Below are positions 35,941-45,347 of a stretch of DNA of 64,000 bases, one piece after another. A model generated the notes under the pieces. That model saw nothing but the letters and a program-made list of their open reading frames with translations. It was not told the origin of the DNA and ran no database searches. Positions within the stretch are counted from its first letter, which is position 1; each line of letters begins with the position of its first letter. This stretch comes from Flavobacteriales bacterium. Its GTDB lineage: Bacteria; Bacteroidota; Bacteroidia; Flavobacteriales_E; Vicingaceae. The stretch spans positions 124,001-188,000 of the forward strand of contig JACJZB010000004.1 in NCBI GenBank assembly GCA_020635815.1, written 5' to 3'. A program made the position numbers and the translations under genes.

Positions 35941-38046
35941 ATGAAAGTTATCTTTTCTTTTCTTCTATTGACATGCTATCTTAGTTCTTTCTCTCAGAAA
36001 GGCATCCCGGGTGTTGATTACAGACAATGCAGTACTTCTGAAAGGAATAATGAAATACTAAACAATAATCCATATAAAAAGCAACTAATGGAAGAAGCTC
36101 ATAAAAAAGCATTAAAGTGGACTGCTGAACATTATGGAGAAGTTAAACTTGATGAAAATGGAAAAAAAGTAGTCAGTTATATTATTCCTGTTGTATGGCA
36201 TGTTATTCATAATGGTGGACAGGAAAATATTTCTAGGGCTATTATTGAAGATGAGATAGCAGAATTAAATAAAGATTTTCAAAAATTAAATTCCAATATT
36301 GTTAATGTACATCCTGCTTTTTCTAGTATTGCTGCAGATTGTGAGATTGAATTTAGACTGGCTAGACTTGATCCTGATGGCAATTGTACGGAAGGGATTA
36401 CAAGAACAAAAAGTATGCTGACTTATGCAATGGACGAAAGTGCAAAATTTCTTCCTGGAGCAGAATCTTGGAATAGAAATGGACGATATTATCTAAATAT
36501 ATGGATGGGTATTACTCTAGCCAATGGTGCTGGAGGTTATGCTTATTACCCTGGCTCTGTTGGAATGGATCAAGACGGATTGGTATTAAGGTATCAACAA
36601 TTAGGTAATACCGTTACCCATGAAGTTGGTCACTGGCTTAATTTAGCTCACTTATGGGGAAGTACAAACGACCCAGGTCCAGGACAAACCCCTGACAATT
36701 GTACTACCGATGATGGAGTTGCAGATACACCAAACACATTAGGTCAAACCGGATGTTCTCAGACTACACAGTCTTGTGGCTCAATTGATAATGTGCAAAA
36801 TTACATGGAATACAATTTTTGTGACCTGATGTTTACCGAGGGGCAAAAACAACGCATGCATTCTGCTTTAAATGATGACACAGGGAAAAGGCAAACAATG
36901 GTAAGCCTTGGCAATCTTCAACTAACGGGTACTGATGACCCTTATGTACAAAATCCTACATGTAAATTATTAGATGCTGATTTTACTTATGATAAAGAAT
37001 GGATTTGTGAGGGTGATGTTGTAAATTTTGAGGACTTTAATACTTATAATGGAGTTCAAACTCAATGGGCTTGGGATTTTGTTGGCGGAACGCCAAATAC
37101 TTCAAGCGTTGCAACACCTGCTATAACTTATAATACTGCTGGCGTATATGGTGTAACTTATGCTCCCGGAAATGCTGCGGGATTTGCTGATCCTATGATA
37201 AAAAATAATATTATTACTGTAAGTAGTATTACTGCTAATTATGTTCTTCCCTTTGCGGAAAGCTTTGAAAACGCAACTACTTTTAATAATGAATGGTTTA
37301 TAAACACCCAAAATGGGCAAGGTTGGCAAACAACAACCTCTGCGAGTTTTACAGGCAGTAGTTCTCTTAAAATCTACAATCATTTAAATAGTGCTGGAGA
37401 TATTACTGAAGTAATAACCCCTTCTTATGATTTATCTTCAATAACAAATCCTGTTTTAACCTATAAATGGGCATTTGCTCAAAAATTGTCTGGAGGGAAT
37501 GACCAATTTCTTATTCTTTACTCTACTGATTGTGGAACTACTTGGACACCAAAATCATTTAAAGCAGGTGCTGCTATGGCTACTGCTACCGCTACTAACT
37601 CTGCATTTATACCCAACACTATTAATGATTGGGATAGTGCTGAGGTAGATTTAAGTTCAATAGCAAGCGAGAGTAATGTTCGATTTAAATTATATTTTAA
37701 AAATAATGGTGGAAATAATTTTTACTTGGATGATTTAAATATTTTTGGATCAACTCCTGCTGGATTAATAGAACACAACCGAGTAAATAATTTAAAGGTA
37801 TATCCTAACCCAATGAATGAAAATACTACTGTATCATTTTTCTTAAAAAGTAATATTACTAGCCTAAATATTGTTATTAGAGATGTTTTAGGAAAAGAAG
37901 TAACTAAGATAATAGCCAATACATCATTTAGTGCAGGTAAATATACAATAGATATTGATAAGACTAACAAGTTAACCTCTGGATTATACTTTCTAGAGTT
38001 TAATGCTGATAATAATGTACAAGTCGAAAAGTTAATAGTAGAATAA
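35941..38046 (+). CDS. M43-family metalloprotease, tandem paralogue
   Basis: 701 residues, the same length and domain order as the upstream copy. The zinc motif is THEVGHWLNLAH and the tail LKVYPNPMNENT ... KLIVE. The signal peptide and pro-segment differ most; the PKD and jelly-roll parts are nearly identical at DNA level in patches. It starts only 14 nt after the first gene's terminator and has no obvious promoter of its own in that gap, so it may depend on readthrough. Confidence 0.93.
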   Translation: MKVIFSFLLLTCYLSSFSQKGIPGVDYRQCSTSERNNEILNNNPYKKQLMEEAHKKALKWTAEHYGEVKLDENGKKVVSYIIPVVWHVIHNGGQENISRAIIEDEIAELNKDFQKLNSNIVNVHPAFSSIAADCEIEFRLARLDPDGNCTEGITRTKSMLTYAMDESAKFLPGAESWNRNGRYYLNIWMGITLANGAGGYAYYPGSVGMDQDGLVLRYQQLGNTVTHEVGHWLNLAHLWGSTNDPGPGQTPDNCTTDDGVADTPNTLGQTGCSQTTQSCGSIDNVQNYMEYNFCDLMFTEGQKQRMHSALNDDTGKRQTMVSLGNLQLTGTDDPYVQNPTCKLLDADFTYDKEWICEGDVVNFEDFNTYNGVQTQWAWDFVGGTPNTSSVATPAITYNTAGVYGVTYAPGNAAGFADPMIKNNIITVSSITANYVLPFAESFENATTFNNEWFINTQNGQGWQTTTSASFTGSSSLKIYNHLNSAGDITEVITPSYDLSSITNPVLTYKWAFAQKLSGGNDQFLILYSTDCGTTWTPKSFKAGAAMATATATNSAFIPNTINDWDSAEVDLSSIASESNVRFKLYFKNNGGNNFYLDDLNIFGSTPAGLIEHNRVNNLKVYPNPMNENTTVSFFLKSNITSLNIVIRDVLGKEVTKIIANTSFSAGKYTIDIDKTNKLTSGLYFLEFNADNNVQVEKLIVE

Positions 38047-38052
38047 ATCTAT

Positions 38053-38091
38053 AAAAAGAAAAGCCTTGTGTATAACAAGGCTTTTCTTTTT
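38053..38091. terminator. Bidirectional terminator between convergent genes
   Basis: AAAAAGAAAAGCCTTG-TGTATA-ACAAGGCTTTTCTTTTT serves both the M43 gene and the minus-strand surface-protein gene; it overlaps the stop of the latter. Confidence 0.88.
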
Positions 38092-39322
38092 ATTTTATGA
38101 GGTTAATTTTTCCAAAATGTTGATGAGGATTACCGTCTGCATCGAAAGTTATAACTTGCCAAAAATATATTCCTGGATCAAGATCAGCTCCAGTATTATT
38201 TAGTTTTCCATTCCATCCGTTATATTTATCAGTAGATTTAAACACAACATCTCCAGCCTTATTTTTAATTAACATTTCAAACTGAACATCCCAAGCAAGT
38301 AATGCTTTTGGTATAAATGTGTCATTTTCACCATCATAGTTAGGAGAAAATGCATTAGGGGCAAATAAGTTAAAAGGAAAATCTATTGTTATTATTTTTG
38401 ATAATGAATTGACACATCCAAAAGAATTTCTAACCATTAGGGTAGTTTTAAAAGAACCTTTTTTATCGAAAATAATTTTTGGATTGTGTTGTGAGTCTGT
38501 TTGTCCGTTCCCAAAATTCCATGTGTAAGCTTCTAATTCTTTATCTTTGGCTACAAAGCTTGTGTAAGGATATTTCAACTTATTGTCATCATGTTTTTCA
38601 GCTTCTTCAAAAGAACTAAATTCGGCATTTGGAAGAGGTAAAATCTCTACTGCTCGTTTTACTTCATTAGAAACATTTTTACCAGAATTGATATCGGTAA
38701 CAGTTAAACTAACGGTATAAACTCCATCGTTTAAATAAGTGTGTTTTGGATTTGCTTTTGTAGATGTTGTTCCATCTCCGAAACTCCACTGGTAGGTTAC
38801 ATTTTTTCTTTCAATCACCTCAAAACTCACTTCTTCACCCAAACAAATACGATTGTTATAAACGATAAACTCCGCACTTAGAGTTCTACTGGTGATTTTA
38901 TTTTCTTGAGGAGTTTCGGCTAATAACTTCTGTGTATTCTCATCAATAGTTATTGTAGGAGTTTGTATAGGTGTTTCTTTTTCTAGTTTTAGTTCTTGAG
39001 ATGAATTATTAGTTGGTTGGTTATTGTTAGTTTTAACTACAATCTCCTTGTCAGAATTTGAATTTACTTTTATAGGAGAAGAATTGATTGTGGCTTCATT
39101 AGTGTGATTGCTTATTTGTTCAGGAGTTGTTTTAGGGTTATATAAAAATATGCTCACAACACTAATGATAGTAATAACTCCGGCAGCAATAAAAATGTTT
39201 TTTCTGATTTTTGCCATTTTTATGGCATGAAGCTTAGCTTCCATTGCCTCCCAATGTGCTTCATTAAAAGGCACATCAAACTGATCTACCTTTTGCTTTA
39301 TTATATCTTCTAAATTACTCAT
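38090..39322 (-). CDS. Anti-sigma-like membrane protein with PKD domains and type B T9SS tail
   Basis: 410 residues. Residues 1-40 look cytoplasmic (IIKQKVDQFDVPFNEAHWEAMEAKLHA), like the N-termini of Bacteroidota proteins paired with ECF sigma factors. One membrane helix follows (about 42-61), then a flexible Ser/Thr/Asn linker, two PKD domains (VTYQWSFGDGTTST; AYTWNFGNGQTDS) and a gliding-motility type C-terminal domain (FAPNAFSPNYDGENDTFIP ... LDPGIYFWQV). The gene overlaps the sigma-factor gene by 8 nt. I infer an anti-sigma or sensor role; no zinc-anti-sigma motif is present. Confidence 0.75.
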   Translation of the reverse strand: MSNLEDIIKQKVDQFDVPFNEAHWEAMEAKLHAIKMAKIRKNIFIAAGVITIISVVSIFLYNPKTTPEQISNHTNEATINSSPIKVNSNSDKEIVVKTNNNQPTNNSSQELKLEKETPIQTPTITIDENTQKLLAETPQENKITSRTLSAEFIVYNNRICLGEEVSFEVIERKNVTYQWSFGDGTTSTKANPKHTYLNDGVYTVSLTVTDINSGKNVSNEVKRAVEILPLPNAEFSSFEEAEKHDDNKLKYPYTSFVAKDKELEAYTWNFGNGQTDSQHNPKIIFDKKGSFKTTLMVRNSFGCVNSLSKIITIDFPFNLFAPNAFSPNYDGENDTFIPKALLAWDVQFEMLIKNKAGDVVFKSTDKYNGWNGKLNNTGADLDPGIYFWQVITFDADGNPHQHFGKINLIK

Positions 39323-39887
39323 CGTAATAGGTCTTTTCTTTGTTGTTTAAGATTTCTCTTAAATTGTTTTTTGCTTTTGCAAGGTTCGACTTAGATGTTC
39401 CTTCACTTATTCCTAATTGTTCTGCAATTTCTTTATGCTTATAACCATCTATTACATACATATTAAAAACTGTTTTATAAACAGGGCTCAACTGTTGTAT
39501 GGCATCCATAATTACATCAACACCAAATCTGCTGTAAATATGATCAGCACTTTCTATTTTTGATGTTTCCAGTGTGTAATCACCATCTTCATCAACAAAA
39601 TAAATGTTTTTGTTTTTTCGGTAAAAATCAATTGCATTGTTTACCATTATTCTTCTAATCCAACCTTCCAAAGAACCATTAAAGTCGTAACGGCTTAAAT
39701 TTGTAAACACTTTTACAAACCCGTCTTGTAATAAATCTTCAGCATCTGTCGGATTTTTTGAGTACCTATAGCAAACATTCATCATTTTACTATAAAACTT
39801 TTTATAAAGCTCTTTTTGAGCTTTCCGATCTCCATTAACACATTTTTTTACAATGTCATGTAATATGTCTTGGTCTGAAAGATCCAT
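39315..39887 (-). CDS. ECF RNA polymerase sigma factor
   Basis: 190 residues. Region 2 has RYSKNPTDAEDLLQDGFVKVFTNL and GWIRRIMVNNAIDFYRK. Region 4 has YKTVFNMYVIDGYKHKEIAEQLGISEGTSKSNLAKAK. The usual two-domain ECF layout with a longer linker. It would direct RNA polymerase to a specific regulon, probably controlled by the overlapping downstream membrane protein. Confidence 0.93.
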   Translation of the reverse strand: MDLSDQDILHDIVKKCVNGDRKAQKELYKKFYSKMMNVCYRYSKNPTDAEDLLQDGFVKVFTNLSRYDFNGSLEGWIRRIMVNNAIDFYRKNKNIYFVDEDGDYTLETSKIESADHIYSRFGVDVIMDAIQQLSPVYKTVFNMYVIDGYKHKEIAEQLGISEGTSKSNLAKAKNNLREILNNKEKTYYDE

Positions 39888-39981
39888 TATTTCATTTAAA
39901 AAGACGGAAGATTAATATTATGGTTGCCTCTTACTATAGTTTTGTAGTGTGAAGATAGTGAAAACTTTAACGTATCAGCAT

Positions 39982-40012
39982 AAAAAAACCCGATGAGTTG
40001 TCATCGGGTTTT
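39982..40012 (-). terminator. Terminator of the coiled-coil/mscS/DUF3078 operon
   Basis: AAAACCCGATGA-GTTG-TCATCGGGTTTT, 22 nt past the DUF3078 stop, with T-runs on both strands. Confidence 0.88.
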
Positions 40013-40034
40013 AAGTTCTTTACACAAAGCTATA

Positions 40035-40994
40035 TTAGAACTTATAAGTTAGACCAATTCCTAGAACTTCTTTAAATTGAGTTCTTGGTCCAACACCGTC
40101 TAATATACCATCATCATTTCTGTCAACTGCGATATCAACATCGTGGTCGTAAATCAATTGAGTAGAAATAGTTGCGGAAATATATTTATTTACCTTAAGG
40201 GCAATTAACACTTCCCAGTTAACATCAATATGGTCTGGGTTTTCAGAATAGTTAGAAAATAATTCAAGTTTGGTTTGTAGTTTAATGTTCTCCATTAAGT
40301 CTTTATTTAAAACAGCTCTCAAATATCCACCAAATTCTGATCTCAATCTTTTTCCTTCTGTAACTAATACACCGAAGTCATCATAAACTGCTGCATCAAC
40401 ACCGTAAGCTCCTGCATCAGCTAATTTTTTATCGTTTACAAAAGTCATTTTTGCAGTTAAAGGAGATATAAATAATGTGAAAGCACTACTCGGCTTAAAA
40501 TCCATACCAATTGCACCTAATAAATATCCTGGAGCCATAAATTTAGAAATTTCTGTTGAATCATCAGGATAGTTATATCCAGGAGCCATTTGCGATTTAA
40601 AGTTTACTAAACCTGCATAGTACCAATTTTTAAAAGCTTTTTGTCCATATTTTGACATAAAATCAATTTTATCATCAGTTTTTCTTAGACCTTCATCACC
40701 TTGTTTTAACAAGCCATAACCTAAGTCAAGTGTGTTGTCCCAAGTGGAGTTACCTTTTTTTAAATTAGCGTATAAACTAGTAAGTGCATTTAAAGAAACA
40801 GAATTGTTACCACCAGCAGCCCAATTTGTTAAGCTTACTTGCGTAAAATTTACAGAGAATACTCCACCTTTTTTCCATCCATCTGGAATGGTGTCTGCAT
40901 GCTGCTTTTTTAATACTTTTTCAGCTTCTGTTGTTTGAGCAAATACAAAAGTCGCCACTATAATAAGCGTTAAGCTTAAAATTATTTTTTTCAT
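40035..40994 (-). CDS. DUF3078 outer-membrane-type protein
   Basis: 319 residues. A signal peptide (to VFAQ) is followed by the DUF3078 opening (WKKGGVFSVNFTQVSLTNWAAGGNNSVS). Many alternating aromatic strands and a terminal Phe (LGIGLTYKF) suggest an outer-membrane beta barrel. Function unknown. It lies 14 nt after the MscS gene. Confidence 0.85.
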   Translation of the reverse strand: MKKIILSLTLIIVATFVFAQTTEAEKVLKKQHADTIPDGWKKGGVFSVNFTQVSLTNWAAGGNNSVSLNALTSLYANLKKGNSTWDNTLDLGYGLLKQGDEGLRKTDDKIDFMSKYGQKAFKNWYYAGLVNFKSQMAPGYNYPDDSTEISKFMAPGYLLGAIGMDFKPSSAFTLFISPLTAKMTFVNDKKLADAGAYGVDAAVYDDFGVLVTEGKRLRSEFGGYLRAVLNKDLMENIKLQTKLELFSNYSENPDHIDVNWEVLIALKVNKYISATISTQLIYDHDVDIAVDRNDDGILDGVGPRTQFKEVLGIGLTYKF

Positions 40995-41008
40995 GTTATC
41001 GTTTTATG

Positions 41009-41818
41009 TTATTTGTTATTATGTACGTGTACATCCATTTGAGGGAATGGGATACTCAAACCTTCTTTAGCAAATGTGTTGTAAACATTCTCATTCATAG
41101 CGAAGAAAACAGCCCAATAATCTTCTGATTTTACCCATACTCTAACAGTAAAGTTTACAGAACTATCTGCCAAAGCAGAAAGGGCAATAAAAGGTTCTGG
41201 GGTTTTTAAAATTCTTGAGTCGGCATCGATTAAAGCTTGTAAAACAGTTCTTGCTTTTGTTGCATCATCACCATAACCTATACCAAAGGTCCAATCAACT
41301 CTTCTTTGAGGCTCAGTAGAATAATTTACCATAGATCCATTTGATAAACCACCATTAGGAATTATAATAGTTTTATTATCAGGGGTTTTAAGTATGGTAT
41401 TAAAGATTTGTATTTCGGAAACACATCCAACATGACCTTGAGCTTCAATTACATCACCATTTTTAAATGGTTTAAAAATTAAAATCATAACTCCACCTGC
41501 AAAGTTTTGTAAGGTTCCTGATAAAGCCATCCCAACAGCTAAACCAGCAGCACCAAGTATGGCAACAAACGAAGTCATTTCGATGCCTACCATGCCTAAT
41601 ACACTAATTACCAACATTACTTTAAGTAGTGAGCTTACAATTCCTGTTAAAAATGGTTTTAATGATGGGTCAATGCTCCTTTTGTCTAAAATTCGGCTAA
41701 AAGTTTTAGATAGAAATTTTACCACAATTGAACCAACTATCCATACTAATATTGCTCCAACTAATTTTGGGCCATACATCAATATAAGGTCAATTACCTT
41801 ATCATATATATTATCCAT
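41009..41818 (-). CDS. Small-conductance mechanosensitive channel (MscS family)
   Basis: 269 residues, compact MscS. Three N-terminal membrane helices are present; the pore helix is AILGAAGLAVGMALSGTLQNFAGGVMIL. The beta domain holds FKNGDVIEAQGHVGCVSEIQIFNTIL, and the alpha/beta tail ends ISIPFPQMDVHVHN. It releases solutes on osmotic downshock. Part of an operon with the genes on either side. Confidence 0.94.
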   Translation of the reverse strand: MDNIYDKVIDLILMYGPKLVGAILVWIVGSIVVKFLSKTFSRILDKRSIDPSLKPFLTGIVSSLLKVMLVISVLGMVGIEMTSFVAILGAAGLAVGMALSGTLQNFAGGVMILIFKPFKNGDVIEAQGHVGCVSEIQIFNTILKTPDNKTIIIPNGGLSNGSMVNYSTEPQRRVDWTFGIGYGDDATKARTVLQALIDADSRILKTPEPFIALSALADSSVNFTVRVWVKSEDYWAVFFAMNENVYNTFAKEGLSIPFPQMDVHVHNNK

Positions 41819-41865
41819 AATCCTTAGTTTAATTTTTTTTGGACGACAAAACTACCAAAACAATT

Positions 41866-42804
41866 TTACTTTAGTGTAAACTTTGTTTTTCCTATGTCAA
41901 CACCATCAGCATAAACCTCTACATTATACTCACCAACAGGAAATTCATCTATTTTAACCCAATCAATAGTTAAATCAACTTCTTTGTTTTGATAATTGAT
42001 GTCTTTTTTAGCACTATACAACCCTCTTATACCATTAAAGTCAAACTTATTAGAGTCATCAGTTCTTTCAGACAAAACTTTTCCATCAGGAGTTAAAATT
42101 CGAACATAAATTGTTTTGTTACCTGGTGGAGTTATTTCATTTTTTTGGATAGTAAACATTGTTCGTATTTTATCTATCTTTTTAGCTCTATCGTTTTCTT
42201 TTCCAGTATTGTCACTCTTTACACGAACACCATAAGAAGTTAATCCAACAGTTTTTAAATAAGAAGCAATGGTAACTTTATTAGATAAGCCTTCATTTTC
42301 TTTTGAAAGATTTTCAGTTTTACTTTTTTCTGAACTTAATTCATTACGAACAACAGTGTTCTCCGCTTTTAACTCTTGATTGGCGGTATTTAAAGAGTCT
42401 ATCTGAACCACGAATCCTTTCATAATTGTTCTCAAGGTTTCAGTTTCTTTTCTTAATTTATGGATGGTCCAATCTTTTCCTTTTAATTTCTTCAAAAGAT
42501 CTTCAATTTTACTTTTCTCAGCTTCTAATTCTGCACTTATTTCTTCATTTGTAGTTTCTAAAGCATTGTATTGTGCTAGCATTTCTTCTAGTTCCGCCTT
42601 AACTTGATCTCTTTCTCCAGAAACTTCAACAACTTCTGTTTCACCACTTTCAACACTTTTTTGAAGTTCCAGGTTTTGCCAAATTAAAAATCCACAAAAC
42701 CCAAGTAGTAAAACAATTACAACCACTAATAATCTATTGGTTTTATTTCCTTTGTTATCAGTTGTTGGAGGTATAATTTTTTGTGTTTCTGTTTGCTTTT
42801 CCAT
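41866..42804 (-). CDS. Membrane-anchored coiled-coil protein
   Basis: 312 residues. A short cytoplasmic N-terminus, one membrane helix (about 26-44), a long heptad-rich coiled coil (about 48-175), then a C-terminal beta-sandwich-like domain (about 185-312; IYVRILTPDGKVLSERTD ... FPVGEYNVEVYADG). No family name. It is the first gene of the run leading to MscS and DUF3078 and may act on the envelope with them; that is inference. Confidence 0.7.
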   Translation of the reverse strand: MEKQTETQKIIPPTTDNKGNKTNRLLVVVIVLLLGFCGFLIWQNLELQKSVESGETEVVEVSGERDQVKAELEEMLAQYNALETTNEEISAELEAEKSKIEDLLKKLKGKDWTIHKLRKETETLRTIMKGFVVQIDSLNTANQELKAENTVVRNELSSEKSKTENLSKENEGLSNKVTIASYLKTVGLTSYGVRVKSDNTGKENDRAKKIDKIRTMFTIQKNEITPPGNKTIYVRILTPDGKVLSERTDDSNKFDFNGIRGLYSAKKDINYQNKEVDLTIDWVKIDEFPVGEYNVEVYADGVDIGKTKFTLK

Positions 42805-42901
42805 TTTATATATAATTAATTGGTCAAAAGTAATTTATTTTTAATTTTATGAAGTTGGCAATATTAAAAGTTATGCAAACCAATCTGTGTATAAAGTATT
42901 T

Positions 42902-43576
42902 ATGTTAAACGATTTTTTTAATCTAATATTTCCCAAAATTTGTTTTGCGTGCAATGGAGTACTACTTAAACATGAAAAGGTTATTTGTACTTCGTGTCAA
43001 TATTCTTTACCCAAAACGAATTATCATTTAAATAAGGAAAATCCTTTAACGAAAGTTTTTTGGGGTAGAGTTGATGTGCAAAATGTAGCAGCACTTTATT
43101 TTTTTAAGAAAAAAGGAAAGGTGCAAAATTTATTACATCAATTAAAATATAAAGAAGCAAAAGAGGTTGGAGAACGAATAGGAGAGTTGTATGGTTTTGA
43201 TTTACTGAAATCTAGCTGGATAGAATCGATAGATTGTATTATTCCCGTTCCACTCCATCCTAAAAAGTTAAAAAAAAGAGGGTATAACCAAAGTGAGTAC
43301 TTTGCAAAAGGGTTGTCGAAAAGTACAGAAAAGACTTTAGAGACAACCGTTTTGTATCGAAAGAAACACAATGATACTCAAACTAAAAAAAGTAGATTTA
43401 ATAGATGGGAAAATGTTTCCGAAATTTTTGACATCAAAAATAGCGAGCAAATAGTAGGAAAACACATTTTGTTGGTTGACGATGTAGTTACAACAGGAGC
43501 AACATTAGAAGCCAGTGTTAAGGCATTATTAAAAGTAAATTGTAGCGTGTCAATCGTTACTATTGCTTCAGCATAA
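42902..43576 (+). CDS. comF: ComF-family phosphoribosyltransferase-like protein
   Basis: 224 residues from the ATG at 42902; a GTG at 42887 is possible. An N-terminal zinc ribbon (CFACNGVLL ... VICTSC) is followed by a type I PRTase fold with LLVDDVVTTGAT as the PRPP loop. The double-zinc-ribbon/PRTase layout is that of ComF, needed for DNA uptake in some bacteria. No other competence gene is adjacent. Confidence 0.9.
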   Translation: MLNDFFNLIFPKICFACNGVLLKHEKVICTSCQYSLPKTNYHLNKENPLTKVFWGRVDVQNVAALYFFKKKGKVQNLLHQLKYKEAKEVGERIGELYGFDLLKSSWIESIDCIIPVPLHPKKLKKRGYNQSEYFAKGLSKSTEKTLETTVLYRKKHNDTQTKKSRFNRWENVSEIFDIKNSEQIVGKHILLVDDVVTTGATLEASVKALLKVNCSVSIVTIASA

Positions 43577-43601
43577 AAAACCCATCTAACTTGATGGGTT
43601 T
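43575..43601 (+). terminator. Terminator of comF
   Basis: AAACCCATC-TAACTT-GATGGGTTT directly at the comF stop; the T-run is short. Confidence 0.65.
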
Positions 43602-43764
43602 AATTTGCACTAACTAAACAGGAGGGTAATTTAAGGAGGTATGTAGAATCAAAGGTAGCCCCGAATTAAAGCAACTCGTGTTAAAATCAAGTTAAGAAAT
43701 GTTAAAAAGTGTTAAGCTATATTTACTTCCCAAGGTTTAAGTCTATTTTTGATTAGTATTAAAA

Positions 43765-45345
43765 ATGAAGAAACAATTTATTTACATATTAATAGGGGTA
43801 ATAACAACTGCATTGCTAGGGTTAGTGGCTATTCAATTGTATTGGATAGATAATGCTGTTGCGTTAAGAGAGGACGAATTTAGTAGAGATGTGAAATCTG
43901 CACTTTTTTCAGTAACAAATAAATTAGAAAAAATTGAAGCACTTAATCGTGTAAAAATTCATCAAAAAAGCCAACAAATTTTTAATCAAAAAGCCAAACT
44001 GTTGTATTCAATGCAACAAACTACTTTCGATACTTCTGCGTATTTTGAAGAAAATGGTGTGAAATATCGAGTAAATGAGCAGCACCAACAAACGGCAAAT
44101 GGCAAAGTATATCAAAAAACAGTAGAGTCTGTATCAGATAATGGTAGTGAATTTCAGATGAGTATTGGAGTTCAGGGTGGTTTGCCTATTTATTATTCGG
44201 CAGAAGATTCATTATTAAACTATCAGCAAAATGAAAAATTGATGATGTTAGATGAAATGTTGAAAAGCATTTATCAAACGAATCAATATAGACCAATACT
44301 AGAGAGAGTTAACAAGGAAATTTTAGATTCTTTATTAAAACTGGAGCTTATTCATCGTGATATTAAGGCAGACTTTCAGTATGGAGTATTTGATTACGAT
44401 GGAAATGGGCTGTTGGTCGATTCTTTATCTAACATTAATAAAATTAGGCAATCAAACTATTATGCTCAGCTGTTTCCTAGTGATATTTTAGAAACACCCC
44501 ATTTTTTAAGTATATATTTCCCGAATCAAAAAGGATATTTATTAAAAACAATGTGGTTAATGTTATTAACGTCTGTTTTATTATTAATTATAATTGTTTT
44601 GGCTTTTACCTATACCATACAAACCATTTTCAAACAAAAAAAATTATCTGAAATTAAAAATGATTTTATCAGTAATATGACACATGAGCTAAAAACACCA
44701 ATTTCTACAATATCATTAGCTTGTGAGGCATTGTCAGATAAGGATGTGTGTGCAAATCCATCAACAAACGCTAATTATGTAAACATGATTAGTCAAGAAA
44801 ACAAACGACTAGGATTATTGGTAGAGAGTGTGTTGAAAAGTGCAATGTGGGACAAAGAATTGAAGTTGAAAAAAGACACATTTAATATTCATGATATTAT
44901 CAATCAAGTTACTTTAAATATTTCAATTCAGGTTGAAAATAAAAGCGGAAAAATCAGTAAAAATTTAGCCGCAAAAGAGAGTGAAATTACAGCAGATAAG
45001 GTTCATATTACTAACTTAATATACAACTTGTTAGACAATGCAAATAAATACACTCCAACAACTCCTGATATTATTATTTCAACAGAGAACTACAAACGAG
45101 GGATTTTAATTAGTGTCTCGGATAATGGAATAGGGATTAAAAAAGAAAACATGAATAAAATATTTGAGAAATTTTATCGTGTACCTACAGGCAATGTTCA
45201 CAATGTAAAAGGATTTGGGTTAGGCTTAAATTATGTTAAAGCCCTAGTTGAAAAACATGGAGGTGAAATTCAAGTGGTTAGTGAATTTGGAGTAGGAACA
45301 ACATTTAAGGTTTATTTGCCTTTTAAAGACAATGAAAACAATTGA
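43765..45345 (+). CDS. Sensor histidine kinase (RprX-like), second copy
   Basis: 526 residues. Membrane helices at about 6-25 and 262-285 enclose a ~235-residue sensor domain, about 100 residues longer than in the paralogue at 30141. HisKA has SNMTHELKTPIST with H307. HATPase has NLLDNANKYTP, DNGIGIKKE and GLGLNYVKALVE. Its stop sits 2 nt before the partner regulator's ATG. Confidence 0.93.
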   Translation: MKKQFIYILIGVITTALLGLVAIQLYWIDNAVALREDEFSRDVKSALFSVTNKLEKIEALNRVKIHQKSQQIFNQKAKLLYSMQQTTFDTSAYFEENGVKYRVNEQHQQTANGKVYQKTVESVSDNGSEFQMSIGVQGGLPIYYSAEDSLLNYQQNEKLMMLDEMLKSIYQTNQYRPILERVNKEILDSLLKLELIHRDIKADFQYGVFDYDGNGLLVDSLSNINKIRQSNYYAQLFPSDILETPHFLSIYFPNQKGYLLKTMWLMLLTSVLLLIIIVLAFTYTIQTIFKQKKLSEIKNDFISNMTHELKTPISTISLACEALSDKDVCANPSTNANYVNMISQENKRLGLLVESVLKSAMWDKELKLKKDTFNIHDIINQVTLNISIQVENKSGKISKNLAAKESEITADKVHITNLIYNLLDNANKYTPTTPDIIISTENYKRGILISVSDNGIGIKKENMNKIFEKFYRVPTGNVHNVKGFGLGLNYVKALVEKHGGEIQVVSEFGVGTTFKVYLPFKDNENN

Positions 45346-45347
45346 TT

